A stretch of DNA of 29,716 nucleotides from Phycisphaerales bacterium UBA854. Lineage in GTDB: Bacteria > Planctomycetota > Phycisphaerae > Phycisphaerales > SM1A02. Under the pieces are notes generated by a model, which was not told the origin of the DNA, searched no databases, and was given only the letters and a program-made list of their open reading frames with translations. The position numbers and the translations under genes were made by a program. The stretch covers positions 7,714-37,429 of the forward strand of contig DBGM01000033.1 of NCBI GenBank assembly GCA_002295885.1. The letters are read 5' to 3'. Shown here piece after piece: positions 9,014-17,279 of this stretch (positions are counted from its first letter, which is position 1; each line of letters opens with the position of its first letter).

Positions 9014-9421
9014 CTAGCCGTTGCTGCGATGGGTCTTCCACGAAGCCCACAGCATGGCGGCAAAGGGAATCCACCAGATCAGGTCGTTGGTGATGATGAG
9101 GTATCCGAACCGCCAGGTGATGGTGCCCGCCAGTGCGGCCTGCAGGAATCCGATCGGTCCGAAGATCTTTCCGAGCAGTCCAACCATGACGATCGGCCAG
9201 TGTCGCAGTGGATCACCCGCGGCGGCAAGGTAGCCCAGTCCGTACACTCCGACGATCATGCCGATGCACTGCCAGAGGAACAGGTAGCGGGGGGGATCCA
9301 TCTCGGCGATCGTGAAGAAGCACCCGGGACGAAGGACCGCCAGCAGTCCGAAGGCGATGTTGTAGATGCCGGCGGCGATCAGGACGTACCGCATCCAGGT
9401 GTGGCGGCTGGGGCCGTTCAT
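9014..9421 (-). CDS. Small integral membrane protein, about four helices
   Basis: 135 residues with about four transmembrane segments: YVLIAAGIYNIAFGLLAVL, LFLWQCIGMIVGVYGLGYLAA, IVMVGLLGKIFGPIGFLQAAL and LIWWIPFAAML. Conserved-looking polar/aromatic motifs (WQCIGMIVGVYG, RHWPIVMVGLLGKIFGPIGF, NDLIWWIPF) resemble a widespread small membrane family that is sometimes mislabelled in databases as alkyl hydroperoxide reductase. I see no peroxidase motif. The start overlaps the stop of the upstream SDR gene (ATGA at 9418-9421), so the two are translationally coupled. An ATG at residue 10 is an alternative start. Function unknown. Confidence 0.85.
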   Translation of the reverse strand: MNGPSRHTWMRYVLIAAGIYNIAFGLLAVLRPGCFFTIAEMDPPRYLFLWQCIGMIVGVYGLGYLAAAGDPLRHWPIVMVGLLGKIFGPIGFLQAALAGTITWRFGYLIITNDLIWWIPFAAMLWASWKTHRSNG

Positions 9422-10137
9422 GAGGAACTGGCCCGGGTTGCTCCGAGGCCGCCGTCGATTCCGATCACCTGGCCGGTGACCCAGTCGCTTGCGTCCGACA
9501 GCAGCCAGGCGATTGCATTGGCGATGTCGTCGGGTCGGCCGATGCGGCCCAGCGGGTGCATCTTGCGGGAGTGTTCGAGGGTGCGTTCCGAACGGGTGAT
9601 CGGTTCGGCCAGCGGGGTGTCCACCAGGCCGGGGGCCACGGCGTTGAAGCGCAGACCACGTCCCGCGTAGGTTGCGGCCGCACTACGTGCGAGTCCCTCC
9701 ACTCCGGACTTCGCGGCCGCGATGGCCTCGTGATTGGGCAGCCCCGTCGCGGCGGCCACGGTCGAAGCCAGGACCACGCTGCCCGGCCCCTTCATGTGCT
9801 TGCCTGCGGCCCGTACGGTTGCAAAGGCCGTGGTCAGGTTGGTGGCGATGGTCTCGTTCCACTCCTCGGTCGTCGTGAAATGAGCTGGCTTCAGCAGGAT
9901 GGATCCGGCCAGACAGACCATGCCGGTGACCGGTGCGCGATCCACGCAGGTGTGGACCGCCGCTTCCAGGGCTTCCGGATCACGTGCGTCGCAGACGACG
10001 GTGTCGGCGTCCAGATCGTGGTGCGAGTCGGCGCTTCGACTCAGCACGGTGATGTGGTGCCCCGTGGCGTGAAGGAGGGATACGAGGCACCTGCCGATGC
10101 CTCCGCCTCCGCCGATGATGATGGTGTGTGTATCCAT
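9418..10137 (-). CDS. SDR-fold protein lacking the catalytic tyrosine
   Basis: 239 residues with a short-chain dehydrogenase/reductase layout. There is a glycine-rich cofactor loop (GGGGGIG, residues 9-15), the structural Asn in NLTTAF (Asn100), Ser125/Thr126 at the catalytic serine position, Lys143, the NAVAPGLVDTP strand and a WVTGQVIGIDGG C-terminus. The YxxxK motif reads IAAAK here: Ile139 replaces the proton-donating tyrosine. Cofactor binding looks intact, so the protein may be a regulator, a binding protein, or an enzyme using a different residue. It is translationally coupled to a small membrane protein downstream. Confidence 0.9.
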   Translation of the reverse strand: MDTHTIIIGGGGGIGRCLVSLLHATGHHITVLSRSADSHHDLDADTVVCDARDPEALEAAVHTCVDRAPVTGMVCLAGSILLKPAHFTTTEEWNETIATNLTTAFATVRAAGKHMKGPGSVVLASTVAAATGLPNHEAIAAAKSGVEGLARSAAATYAGRGLRFNAVAPGLVDTPLAEPITRSERTLEHSRKMHPLGRIGRPDDIANAIAWLLSDASDWVTGQVIGIDGGLGATRASSS

Positions 10138-10205
10138 GGCTGATGGGAGTCTAGGGCCGTGCGGCGGGTGCCATGGGGATCATTCGTAGGATTCGTCCAA
10201 GAACA

Positions 10206-10235
10206 CCGCCCCCCTCACGCTGGCGAGGGGGGCGG
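10206..10235 (-). terminator. Hairpin terminator after the dockerin-tailed gene
   Basis: A perfect 11-bp stem (ccgcccccctc / gaggggggcgg) with an 8-base loop lies 27 bases beyond the stop of the - strand gene ending at 10262. On that strand the stem is followed by a T-rich stretch (TGTTCTT), which is short for a canonical U tract but fits intrinsic termination. It separates this gene from the SDR pair. Confidence 0.75.
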
Positions 10236-10261
10236 CGCCTGGGGCCGGGCGGGCATCGTGC

Positions 10262-11170
10262 TCAGGAGCAGATGCCGAAGGCGCTCAGCACGATGACCAG
10301 ATCGTTGAAGTCGACGCGGCCGTCGCGATTGAGATCCTCATCGCAGAACTCGGGTCCCCAGCTGACGTTGAGCGACCACGGGCCGTCGCCGGAGGTCCCG
10401 GCTTCGAAGTAGTGGTGCCCGGACGAGACGCTTACGTAGGACTCCGTCCGCTCCGAGGGCATGGCCAGGGAGCCGCAGGAGCTGTCGCCGAGGTACGAGA
10501 CCTTGATCTCGCCGGTGCCGCCGGGCTGGTGCAGGTCGGCGTACAGCGTGCTTGCGGCATTGTTGCCGACGAAGCGGTATTCCAGCTGCTCCTCGCCGTG
10601 TCCCCATTCGACCAGGGCGAACTCCGCCAGGATCTCGTCCCACAGGGGATTGCTGGCCGAACTCGAGGGCGGAAGGATGGGGATGCTCGGTCCGGACGTG
10701 AAGGCGCTGGTGGGGGCCGGGCCGGGAAGATCAAGATGCAGCTCCGAACCACCGGCCGCGGTGTCGTTGTAGAAGACGTGGTATCCATCCCCGAGCGTGA
10801 GCGTTCCGGCGGATACGGCGGTCGATCCCGATCCGGCCGTGTAGACGTAGATGGAGGTCGCGCTGTGGACGGTGAAGTCCCAGGATCCTTCGATCTGCAC
10901 CGCGATCTGGAACGGGGCCGAGGTGTTCGTGGTCATGCTGTCGATGTCGAAGGTGTCTCCACCGATCGAATCGTTCCGGTACCAGTGGAAGGAGTCGACG
11001 CCGATGGAGACGACCTGGTCGAAGATCATGATGTCCCGGTCCTCGTCTCCCCCGGGAACGATGATCGGTCGATCCAGATCGATCCCGAAGTCGGGCGCGG
11101 GGCGTGCCATGGCGGCGGTGGGGAAGAGGACGGCGGTCAGGGAGAGGGTGAGAATGGTTTCTCGCAACAT
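10262..11170 (-). CDS. Secreted protein with C-terminal dockerin-type calcium loop
   Basis: 302 residues. The ATG at 11170 has GGAG about eight bases upstream and gives a signal peptide (LTLSLTAVLFPTAAMA). The middle is a low-charge, Ser/Thr/Gly-rich beta-structured region with no recognised domain. It includes a Pro/Ser-rich linker around residues 145-175 and a final beta segment before the tail. The last 25 residues contain DLNRDGRVDFNDLVIVLSAF, an EF-hand-like Ca2+ loop (D-x-N-x-D-G-x-V-D) as in dockerin type I repeats. Only one repeat is present. This tail is common on exported planctomycete proteins, where its partner is unknown; no cohesin is visible here. Confidence 0.88.
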   Translation of the reverse strand: MLRETILTLSLTAVLFPTAAMARPAPDFGIDLDRPIIVPGGDEDRDIMIFDQVVSIGVDSFHWYRNDSIGGDTFDIDSMTTNTSAPFQIAVQIEGSWDFTVHSATSIYVYTAGSGSTAVSAGTLTLGDGYHVFYNDTAAGGSELHLDLPGPAPTSAFTSGPSIPILPPSSSASNPLWDEILAEFALVEWGHGEEQLEYRFVGNNAASTLYADLHQPGGTGEIKVSYLGDSSCGSLAMPSERTESYVSVSSGHHYFEAGTSGDGPWSLNVSWGPEFCDEDLNRDGRVDFNDLVIVLSAFGICS

Positions 11171-11415
11171 GGTGATGATGCTCCAATGCTGGGGACCGGG
11201 CACGGAGAAGTCACTGCAGGACGGCGGGGGGGTTCTTCCCCTGAGGTGGTCCCGGGGTGCGAATCCGGGGTGACCCGTGTCGTCCGGAATGCAGTGCCCT
11301 TGCGCGAGGCCTGGTCCGGAGTCATCACCCCCTACGAAGCCCGGAGGGGTGTGTGTGGGGCAGACGCAGATTTTTTATCCCACGGAGCGGCCTCCGAAGG
11401 CGGGGGGCCGAACGT

Positions 11416-13161
11416 TCATCCCAGCAGGAGCGACTCGTCCTCGTCGTCGGCTTCGGGCTCGCCGACCTCGCCGTCGGCCAGGGTGGCTTTCAGATCGTCG
11501 AACCAGTCCTGATTGCCCCATCCCACCAGGCGGTGGTCGGTGACGACCAGATAGAGCTCGGCCATGCCGTCGGCGTGGGCGGGGCCCTGCGAGTGAAGCA
11601 GCATCAGCCGATCGGTGAACATCGTGTCGTAGACGCTCCGTGCAGAAGTGGAGAGACGCTTCAGCAGACGTGCATCGAGGGCCAGGACCGGGCGGGTGGA
11701 TCGGCTGGCCGGTACGAGACACAGTGCCGTCTTCAGTTCGGCGGGCAGTTGGTTCCAGCCTTCGGTGTCCAGCCGGGTGTCCAGGCCGTCCTCGAGTTCG
11801 TCCACGAGTCCGCGGATCCCCAGCCGGTCGAGCAGCGGGTCGTCCGGTGCGCACTCCAGTGCTTCGCCGATCCGCTGGTCCTGGACCTTGTACCGGTCGG
11901 TCACGAAGGCCAGAGAACAGACGAGTTCCTCGGTCTCGACGCCGCACTGTTCGGCGACCGGTTCCAGCAGCGATGCGATGTGGATACGGTCCAGCGGCGT
12001 ATCGGTGACCAGCGCCACCCGGTCGCCGACCCGCAGCGTGACCGATGCGCAGTCGCCCAGGGAGTGGAGGATCAGCGGGATCTCGAGTCCAGGGGCCGAA
12101 TCCGTCCCGGGCGGGCTCATGATCGATCTCGACTGTGCGACGAACGGGTAGAAGAGATTGAGTATCGCAAAGAGGCTGCCGCACTGGACGAGGGCACGCT
12201 GCAGCTGCCAGAGTGCCATCAGGAAGAGCATCACCATCGGCCAGGTCATCACGTTCGTGATGGCCAGGTAGGCGGAGCCGATCAGGGCGAACCCGAGCAC
12301 CGTGGAGCTGGCGCTGTTCATGAAGAGGCGGACTCTGGCGTTGGCCAGATTGATGGTGTCGTATTCGTCCAGATACGTCTGCACCCGCCGGTCGTCGAGG
12401 AACAAGCCCTCGTATCGTTCCACCCGATGGTCGCCCTCGTACATGTCCTGGTTGTTGATGGAGGAGACGATGCTTCTGGCGTGCCGTCCCATCTCGGGGG
12501 CGGACTTGTCGTAGTACGACTCCGAGGTGGACTTCACGTTGGATCCAACGCGGAGCAGGCCCGGCAGCATCAGGACCACGAGGGGAATCATCACCACGGC
12601 CAGTCGGACGTCGATGTAGACGAGGATTCCCATCGCGACGACAAGGCGGAGCAGGGGTTCGATGACTCCCACCAGGGCCTGGGTGGTACGTCCCAGCAGC
12701 ATGCCGTTGCGGCTGACCAGCCGAATCAACTGGGGCTCGTCGAAGGGCATGGAGTCGGGCAGGGTGTGGAGCGCGGCCAGACTCTTGATGGTTTCGTCGG
12801 CACAGCGTTCATGCAGCGATCGGCCCAGGGACCGTGCCGTGCGGGTCGCGGCGTAGTTGGCGAATGCGCCGATGGCGGCGATGCATCCGAGCGCGGCGCC
12901 GAAGGTGCACAGCACGAGGATCTGGTGGTCGTCGACCAGGTCGGCCAGCCCGTACCGGTCGGGGTGCTGGATGGCGTCCAGTGCGAAGGCGATGAAGCCG
13001 ATGACGCCGCCCTGCGCTCCCGCGGAGACGGCGCTGAAGATGCCGATGGAAGCGACTCGCTTCCAGTTGGGACGGAGGTGCGTTCCGGCCATCCACCGGT
13101 ACGCCGACACGAAGCGTCGGGTGCTCTCTCCCAGCCTTCGTAGACGTTCTGTCATGCTCAT
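11416..13161 (-). CDS. ABC-exporter-like membrane protein with degenerate nucleotide-binding domain
   Basis: 581 residues from the ATG at 13161. Alternatives are 13155 and 13227; the last lies inside a perfect palindrome, so I disfavour it. The first about 345 residues look like a type IV ABC exporter membrane domain with about six helices. The remainder has the order and spacing of the ATPase domain, but the key motifs are gone. The Walker A region reads VGDRVALVTDTPLDRIHI, with no GxxGxGKS. The signature position reads LPAEL, and Walker B reads RPVLALDAR without the Asp-Glu pair. A histidine (LLHSQG) remains near the switch position. It is therefore probably not an ATPase, and may be a heteromeric partner or a non-transporting protein. 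It diverges from the glycan operon. Confidence 0.82.
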   Translation of the reverse strand: MSMTERLRRLGESTRRFVSAYRWMAGTHLRPNWKRVASIGIFSAVSAGAQGGVIGFIAFALDAIQHPDRYGLADLVDDHQILVLCTFGAALGCIAAIGAFANYAATRTARSLGRSLHERCADETIKSLAALHTLPDSMPFDEPQLIRLVSRNGMLLGRTTQALVGVIEPLLRLVVAMGILVYIDVRLAVVMIPLVVLMLPGLLRVGSNVKSTSESYYDKSAPEMGRHARSIVSSINNQDMYEGDHRVERYEGLFLDDRRVQTYLDEYDTINLANARVRLFMNSASSTVLGFALIGSAYLAITNVMTWPMVMLFLMALWQLQRALVQCGSLFAILNLFYPFVAQSRSIMSPPGTDSAPGLEIPLILHSLGDCASVTLRVGDRVALVTDTPLDRIHIASLLEPVAEQCGVETEELVCSLAFVTDRYKVQDQRIGEALECAPDDPLLDRLGIRGLVDELEDGLDTRLDTEGWNQLPAELKTALCLVPASRSTRPVLALDARLLKRLSTSARSVYDTMFTDRLMLLHSQGPAHADGMAELYLVVTDHRLVGWGNQDWFDDLKATLADGEVGEPEADDEDESLLLG

Positions 13162-13217
13162 GGGCGGGGGCTCGTGGAGCGGCAAGGCGAACTGCGGGAC
13201 TGCAGCGCGGAAGGCGA

Positions 13218-13232
13218 CCCGTATCATACGGG
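13218..13232. promoter_or_regulatory. Perfect 15-base palindrome in the divergent region
   Basis: CCCGTAT-C-ATACGGG, a 7-1-7 inverted repeat between the divergent ABC-like gene and the glycan operon. Its size and position suit a dimeric repressor or activator site, although no regulator gene is adjacent. It covers the farthest-upstream possible ATG of the - strand gene. Confidence 0.45.
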
Positions 13233-13274
13233 GGGGTGACGTGCACTGCTTTCCATGTCCGAACGGTCAGCCGT

Positions 13275-13280
13275 TATAAT
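13275..13280 (+). promoter_or_regulatory. Candidate -10 box (TATAAT) for the glycan operon
   Basis: An exact TATAAT in an otherwise GC-rich gap, 141 bases upstream of the ATG at 13422. No good -35 lies 16-18 bases upstream (TTCCAT is the closest), so an activator may be needed. The palindrome at 13218-13232 would sit around -55. Confidence 0.45.
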
Positions 13281-13421
13281 GGAATCATCGGGGTGCAGCG
13301 GCCATCCGTAGGCCCCGGTTCGGCGGCATGAACGCATGTCCGCGGACGCAAGGCCTTGCACGAAACCCCGATCTGTCCGCATGCGATTCAACGATCCGAT
13401 CTCTTGGCTGGGTGAACTTAC

Positions 13422-15563
13422 ATGGTGAAGTACCGCTTCGATCGAATACGTGCCGCGGGTTCGCGGTCGCTGGAGCGGGTGCTGACCAAATCACTGTCGC
13501 TGCTGCCCAAGAAGCCGGTTTCACTCGAGTTCGGCCTGTGGAAGCGCTACAGCGGTCTGCTGCCCGAGGGGATGCGGCGTCGCCTCAAGGAGGCCCGCAA
13601 GCGTGCGATCGTCCCCGGACGCAGCCTGCCGCCGGAGGCCGTCCTGCCGGCCGGTGACGAGGTGGACGGGGCACGGGCCCGTCGTGCTGCCCTGCACCGG
13701 GACTACGACGACGGGATGCGCGACTATCCCAACACCCGGCCCTGCCTGTCGATGGACTACCTGGCCGGGTTGATCCGCTGGCTTGCCAAGTCCGACTACA
13801 ACGTGATGTCCTACCGTGATCTGGCGGGTCCGCTCCAACTGCACAAGGAGCTCATGGAGTTCACCGCGTGGATCGACCGGGCGTCCCAGCGGGACGAGAA
13901 GGCGGTGCTGCTGCAGTACGACGTCGATGCCCGTCCCGATGTCACGGCGGAGATCCTGAAGACGCACATCGAGTACGGCGTTCCGGCGAATGCCATGATC
14001 TTCCGCCGCAAGATCTTCGACTGGAAGCTCAAGAGGGAGGGGATCGTCGAGTACGACGAGTACGAGCTGGATTACGAGACCCTCAAGGCGTTCGAGCGGA
14101 TGGGCGGCGTGATCGGGTACCACTGCAACGCCTTCGACCAGTCCGGAGGGGACGACGAACGGGCGATCGAGATCTTCCTGGAGGACGTGGAGGAGCTGCG
14201 GAAGCACTTCACCATCGACTACTTCTCGATGCACGGAGGGCACGTCACGCCCGAAGGCAAGTGCAACGCGACGATTCCGATCGAGCCGTACCTGGAGGAA
14301 CTGGGACTCACGTGGGTGCACAACGGCCACTCCGCCATGTTCCACAGCAACTGGGCCGACGGTGGGGCGTCCAATCCGCTGTACCGGAAGGAGTGCAACG
14401 ATCTCCTGGACTTCCTCCTCGCGACGAATCCCGGTGAACGGTGCCGACTGCTGTTCCATCCCCAGTACTACAACGACGAGTCCAACTCCCGCTTCGACTT
14501 TCCGGTCATCCAGGATGCCCGGTGGACCCGGGAGACCCGCCGTTGCGCCGAGGTCTCCGGACTCGACGGAGAGCAGTACTGGTCGGATCGGGTGGCTCTG
14601 GCCAGGGACGAGATCATCGAGTACAACGACCTGTTCGAGGCCCGTCAGGAGGAGCGACCGGTCTTCGTCAACGGGATGAGCCGATCGGGGACCACCCTGC
14701 TGGTGAGTATGTTCGACGCCCATCCGGACGGGGCCATGGCCTACGAGTCGTATCCCCGCTATCTGCACACGCCTTCCGACGACGGCGTCCTGACCATGGA
14801 GGAGTTCACCTACGCCTACCAGGTCCTCCTCAACTACGACGAAGGCACCGCGTTCGAACTGCTCAATCGACCGCCGCTGAGGAATCTCCAGAAGTTCGCC
14901 GCCGTGACCAGCTGGACGGGAATGACCACGCAGCAGACGGGTTCGCTGCTGCGCTCGTACCTGACCCGTCACCACCGGATCACGTGCCCGATCGAGGCGC
15001 TCAAGATCGTCGCGGCCACCGCGCGGTTCAAGCTGCGAAACCAGGGCGCCGCCTTCTGGGGCACCAAGTGCCAGGGCAACTTCGCGGACTACGTCGCGCT
15101 GTGGCCGGAGTCCAGATTCGTCTACATCGTGCGGAACGGCCTCGACATCCTCGCCAGCCAGATGACCAACGGCGCCTTCAATCCCGATCCGGCCAAGCTC
15201 GGAAAGCAGTGGGTGCGCCACCTCGAACAGTTCGAGCGGTTCCAGGCCGCCAATCCCGCCTGCAACATGACGAAGGTGGTCTACGACCGGCTGGTCCGCG
15301 ACCCCGAATCGGAGACCCGGTCCATGTGCGAAGCGCTGGAGTTCGAGTTCCATCCCGGCATGATCCAGCAGCACAAGGGGAAGTCCACGCTCGCGGAGAA
15401 TCCGCGTGGCCAGTTGTCCGCGGAGCGGGTGCAGCAGCCCATCGACACCTCGTCGATCGGACGCTGGAAAGAGGTGTTGAGCGAGAGTGACGTCGAACAG
15501 TTCCTGGCGGGGTGCGGCGGTTCCGAGCAGTTCCTCGCCCACGGTTTCGACTGGAGACGATGA
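13422..15563 (+). CDS. Polysaccharide-deacetylase-like / sulfotransferase fusion protein
   Basis: 713 residues with two domains. Residues about 100-390 resemble a divergent polysaccharide deacetylase (NodB-type barrel): LLQYDVDARPD has the paired metal aspartates (Asp167, Asp169), MHGGH (His271, His274) lies where metal histidines are expected, and LLFHPQYY (His346) matches the late catalytic histidine motif. Residues about 410-713 are a sulfotransferase: a 5'-phosphosulfate loop VFVNGMSRSGTTLL (414-427) and a 3'-phosphate motif RFVYIVRNGLDILAS (565-579), both binding PAPS. No signal peptide is seen, so it should act in the cytoplasm. It is the first gene of the operon; AsnB follows 3 bases after its stop. 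One protein could both deacetylate and sulfate a glycan precursor. Confidence 0.85.
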   Translation: MVKYRFDRIRAAGSRSLERVLTKSLSLLPKKPVSLEFGLWKRYSGLLPEGMRRRLKEARKRAIVPGRSLPPEAVLPAGDEVDGARARRAALHRDYDDGMRDYPNTRPCLSMDYLAGLIRWLAKSDYNVMSYRDLAGPLQLHKELMEFTAWIDRASQRDEKAVLLQYDVDARPDVTAEILKTHIEYGVPANAMIFRRKIFDWKLKREGIVEYDEYELDYETLKAFERMGGVIGYHCNAFDQSGGDDERAIEIFLEDVEELRKHFTIDYFSMHGGHVTPEGKCNATIPIEPYLEELGLTWVHNGHSAMFHSNWADGGASNPLYRKECNDLLDFLLATNPGERCRLLFHPQYYNDESNSRFDFPVIQDARWTRETRRCAEVSGLDGEQYWSDRVALARDEIIEYNDLFEARQEERPVFVNGMSRSGTTLLVSMFDAHPDGAMAYESYPRYLHTPSDDGVLTMEEFTYAYQVLLNYDEGTAFELLNRPPLRNLQKFAAVTSWTGMTTQQTGSLLRSYLTRHHRITCPIEALKIVAATARFKLRNQGAAFWGTKCQGNFADYVALWPESRFVYIVRNGLDILASQMTNGAFNPDPAKLGKQWVRHLEQFERFQAANPACNMTKVVYDRLVRDPESETRSMCEALEFEFHPGMIQQHKGKSTLAENPRGQLSAERVQQPIDTSSIGRWKEVLSESDVEQFLAGCGGSEQFLAHGFDWRR

Positions 15564-15566
15564 CTC

Positions 15567-17279
15567 ATGTGCGGAGTCGGCGGCATCTATCTTCCGAATC
15601 CGATGGTGTTTCAGGATGAGCACCGGGCCGTCCTGTCGCGAATGGGTCAGCTCATGGCTCCGCGCGGTCCCGACGCCGAGGGGATTGTCGCCAGGGATCG
15701 GGTGGGGCTCGTCCATCGCCGGCTGTCGATCATCGATCTCGATCCACGCTCGAACCAGCCGATGGAATCCGCCGACTGGCTGCTTTCGTACAACGGCGAG
15801 ATCTACAACTTCAAGAGCATCCGCGCCGAGCTCGAGTCCCGGCACGAGTTCCAGACGTCCTCCGATTCGGAGGTCCTGCTGCTGGCCATCCAGGAATGGG
15901 GCATCGACGGTGCGCTCAGCCGTTGTGCGGGAATGTTCGCATTCCTCGCCTACCACAAGGGCACGGGGCGCCTGTACGCCGCCCGTGACCAGCTCGGCAT
16001 CAAGCCGCTGCTGATGGCGAGGCTCGACGGTGGGGCGTACTGCTTCGCATCGAGCGTGGCGGCCATCGCGGGCGCCACGCCGGACGAGAACTGGCGGCCG
16101 TTCAAGCCGGCCCTCGGCTCGTTCTTCGCCCTCGGCGCCTCCTTCACCCGGACCAGTGTGCTCGAAGGCATCGAGCGGGTGGAGCCGGCCCACTACGTCA
16201 CGTGCCATCCCGACGGACGCTTCACGACCACGAAGTACTGGGAGCCGACCTACCAGCCCAACTTCACGATGGACGACATGCTGCAGGTCGTCTCGGAGTA
16301 CCAGGTCGCCGACGTGCCTTCGGCTCTCTTCCTGAGCGGCGGCGTGGATTCGACCTTTCTGGCCGCGGCGACGCAGGATCTGGACTGCTTCCATCTTGTT
16401 TCCCCGGAACGCAACTACGCGGAGGCCGTCGCGGATCGGTTCGGACGCCGTTTCGTCGCGGTCGATCCGGTGCTCGAGGACTACCACGACGACCTTCGGG
16501 AAGTGATCCGGTTCCACGGGGAGCCGTTGATGAGCTGCGGCATTCCCGCCGCGGTCTCGCGTCAGGTCCGGGCGAGCGGGTACAAGATGGCGATCAGTGC
16601 CAACGGTGCCGACGAACTGTTCCACGGCTACCCCCGGACTCCGACCCCGGAGTACGATCCCCCGTACCTGCCCCTGCACGAGTCGCCCTCCTACCGGTGG
16701 CTCTCGAGCCAGATCGCCCACATCTTCCGCGACGGCAGGAACTTCACCATCGAGGGGCTCGAGGAGTTCGTACCCTCCATCGAGTCGATCACCAACGACA
16801 TCCTCACCAAGTACCACCTGCCCGGATTTCCGCCTTCGGCAAGCCACCGCTGGATGGAGCTCATGACCTATGTGCTCCACGATCTGAATCCCACGCTCGA
16901 CGCGGCCTCGATGTTCAACAGCATCGAGGTGCGGGTGCCGTTCCTCGACCACCGCATCGTGGAAGGCGTGCTGTCGTGGGACGCTTCGAAGCTGGTGACT
17001 CCGACACTGGGGCGAAAGGCCCCGTTGAAGGAGTACCTGCAGCAGTTCCTTCCCGCGTCGTTCTTCCACCGTCCGAAGCTCGGGTTCAGCATTCACGGCG
17101 AATCGCTGGCCTCGATCGTCAAGCTGGCCAATCAGGCCATGTCCCGGGCGAAGCGGTCCGGATTCCTCACGCTGGAACGCGGGGCCAACTACGGCGAACG
17201 CGATCGCGACATGATCACCATGGAAGCGATCTGTCTGACGTACCAGGCGTGGCGCGACGTCATGGAGGAGTCGGCATGA
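15567..17279 (+). CDS. asnB: Glutamine-hydrolysing asparagine synthase-type amidotransferase
   Basis: 570 residues in the AsnB architecture. The N-terminal class II glutaminase begins MCG with Cys2 as nucleophile and carries RLSIIDL, QPM and YNGEIYN; the SSDSE glutamine-binding region follows. The ATP-pyrophosphatase domain has SGGVDS (257-262), ANGADELFHGY and a C-terminal RKAPLKEYL / RPKLGF segment. All key residues seem present. In sugar clusters such proteins often amidate uronic acids or other carboxylates instead of making asparagine, and its place between two sulfotransferase genes favours that role here. The start lies 3 bases after the previous stop and its own stop overlaps the next start (ATGA). 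Confidence 0.92.
   Translation: MCGVGGIYLPNPMVFQDEHRAVLSRMGQLMAPRGPDAEGIVARDRVGLVHRRLSIIDLDPRSNQPMESADWLLSYNGEIYNFKSIRAELESRHEFQTSSDSEVLLLAIQEWGIDGALSRCAGMFAFLAYHKGTGRLYAARDQLGIKPLLMARLDGGAYCFASSVAAIAGATPDENWRPFKPALGSFFALGASFTRTSVLEGIERVEPAHYVTCHPDGRFTTTKYWEPTYQPNFTMDDMLQVVSEYQVADVPSALFLSGGVDSTFLAAATQDLDCFHLVSPERNYAEAVADRFGRRFVAVDPVLEDYHDDLREVIRFHGEPLMSCGIPAAVSRQVRASGYKMAISANGADELFHGYPRTPTPEYDPPYLPLHESPSYRWLSSQIAHIFRDGRNFTIEGLEEFVPSIESITNDILTKYHLPGFPPSASHRWMELMTYVLHDLNPTLDAASMFNSIEVRVPFLDHRIVEGVLSWDASKLVTPTLGRKAPLKEYLQQFLPASFFHRPKLGFSIHGESLASIVKLANQAMSRAKRSGFLTLERGANYGERDRDMITMEAICLTYQAWRDVMEESA

Noticed and set aside
5367..9074. A 1235-codon open frame on the - strand
   Set aside because: It runs antisense or out of frame to the TPR and coiled-coil genes, is full of Arg/Gly/Pro/His low-complexity sequence, and reflects high-GC codon bias.
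11326..11376. CACCCC/GGGGTG stem followed by T6 on the + strand
   Set aside because: No + strand gene ends here and the stem lies 20 bases from the T run, so it is not a terminator. The 11171-11415 gap otherwise shows nothing firm.
11257..13143. A 628-codon open frame on the + strand
   Set aside because: It is antisense to the ABC-exporter-like gene, whose membrane helices and NBD-like order are convincing; the + frame shows only compositional bias.
13521..17096. A 1191-codon open frame on the - strand
   Set aside because: It is antisense to the well-supported deacetylase/sulfotransferase and asnB genes; no domain motif is seen in it.
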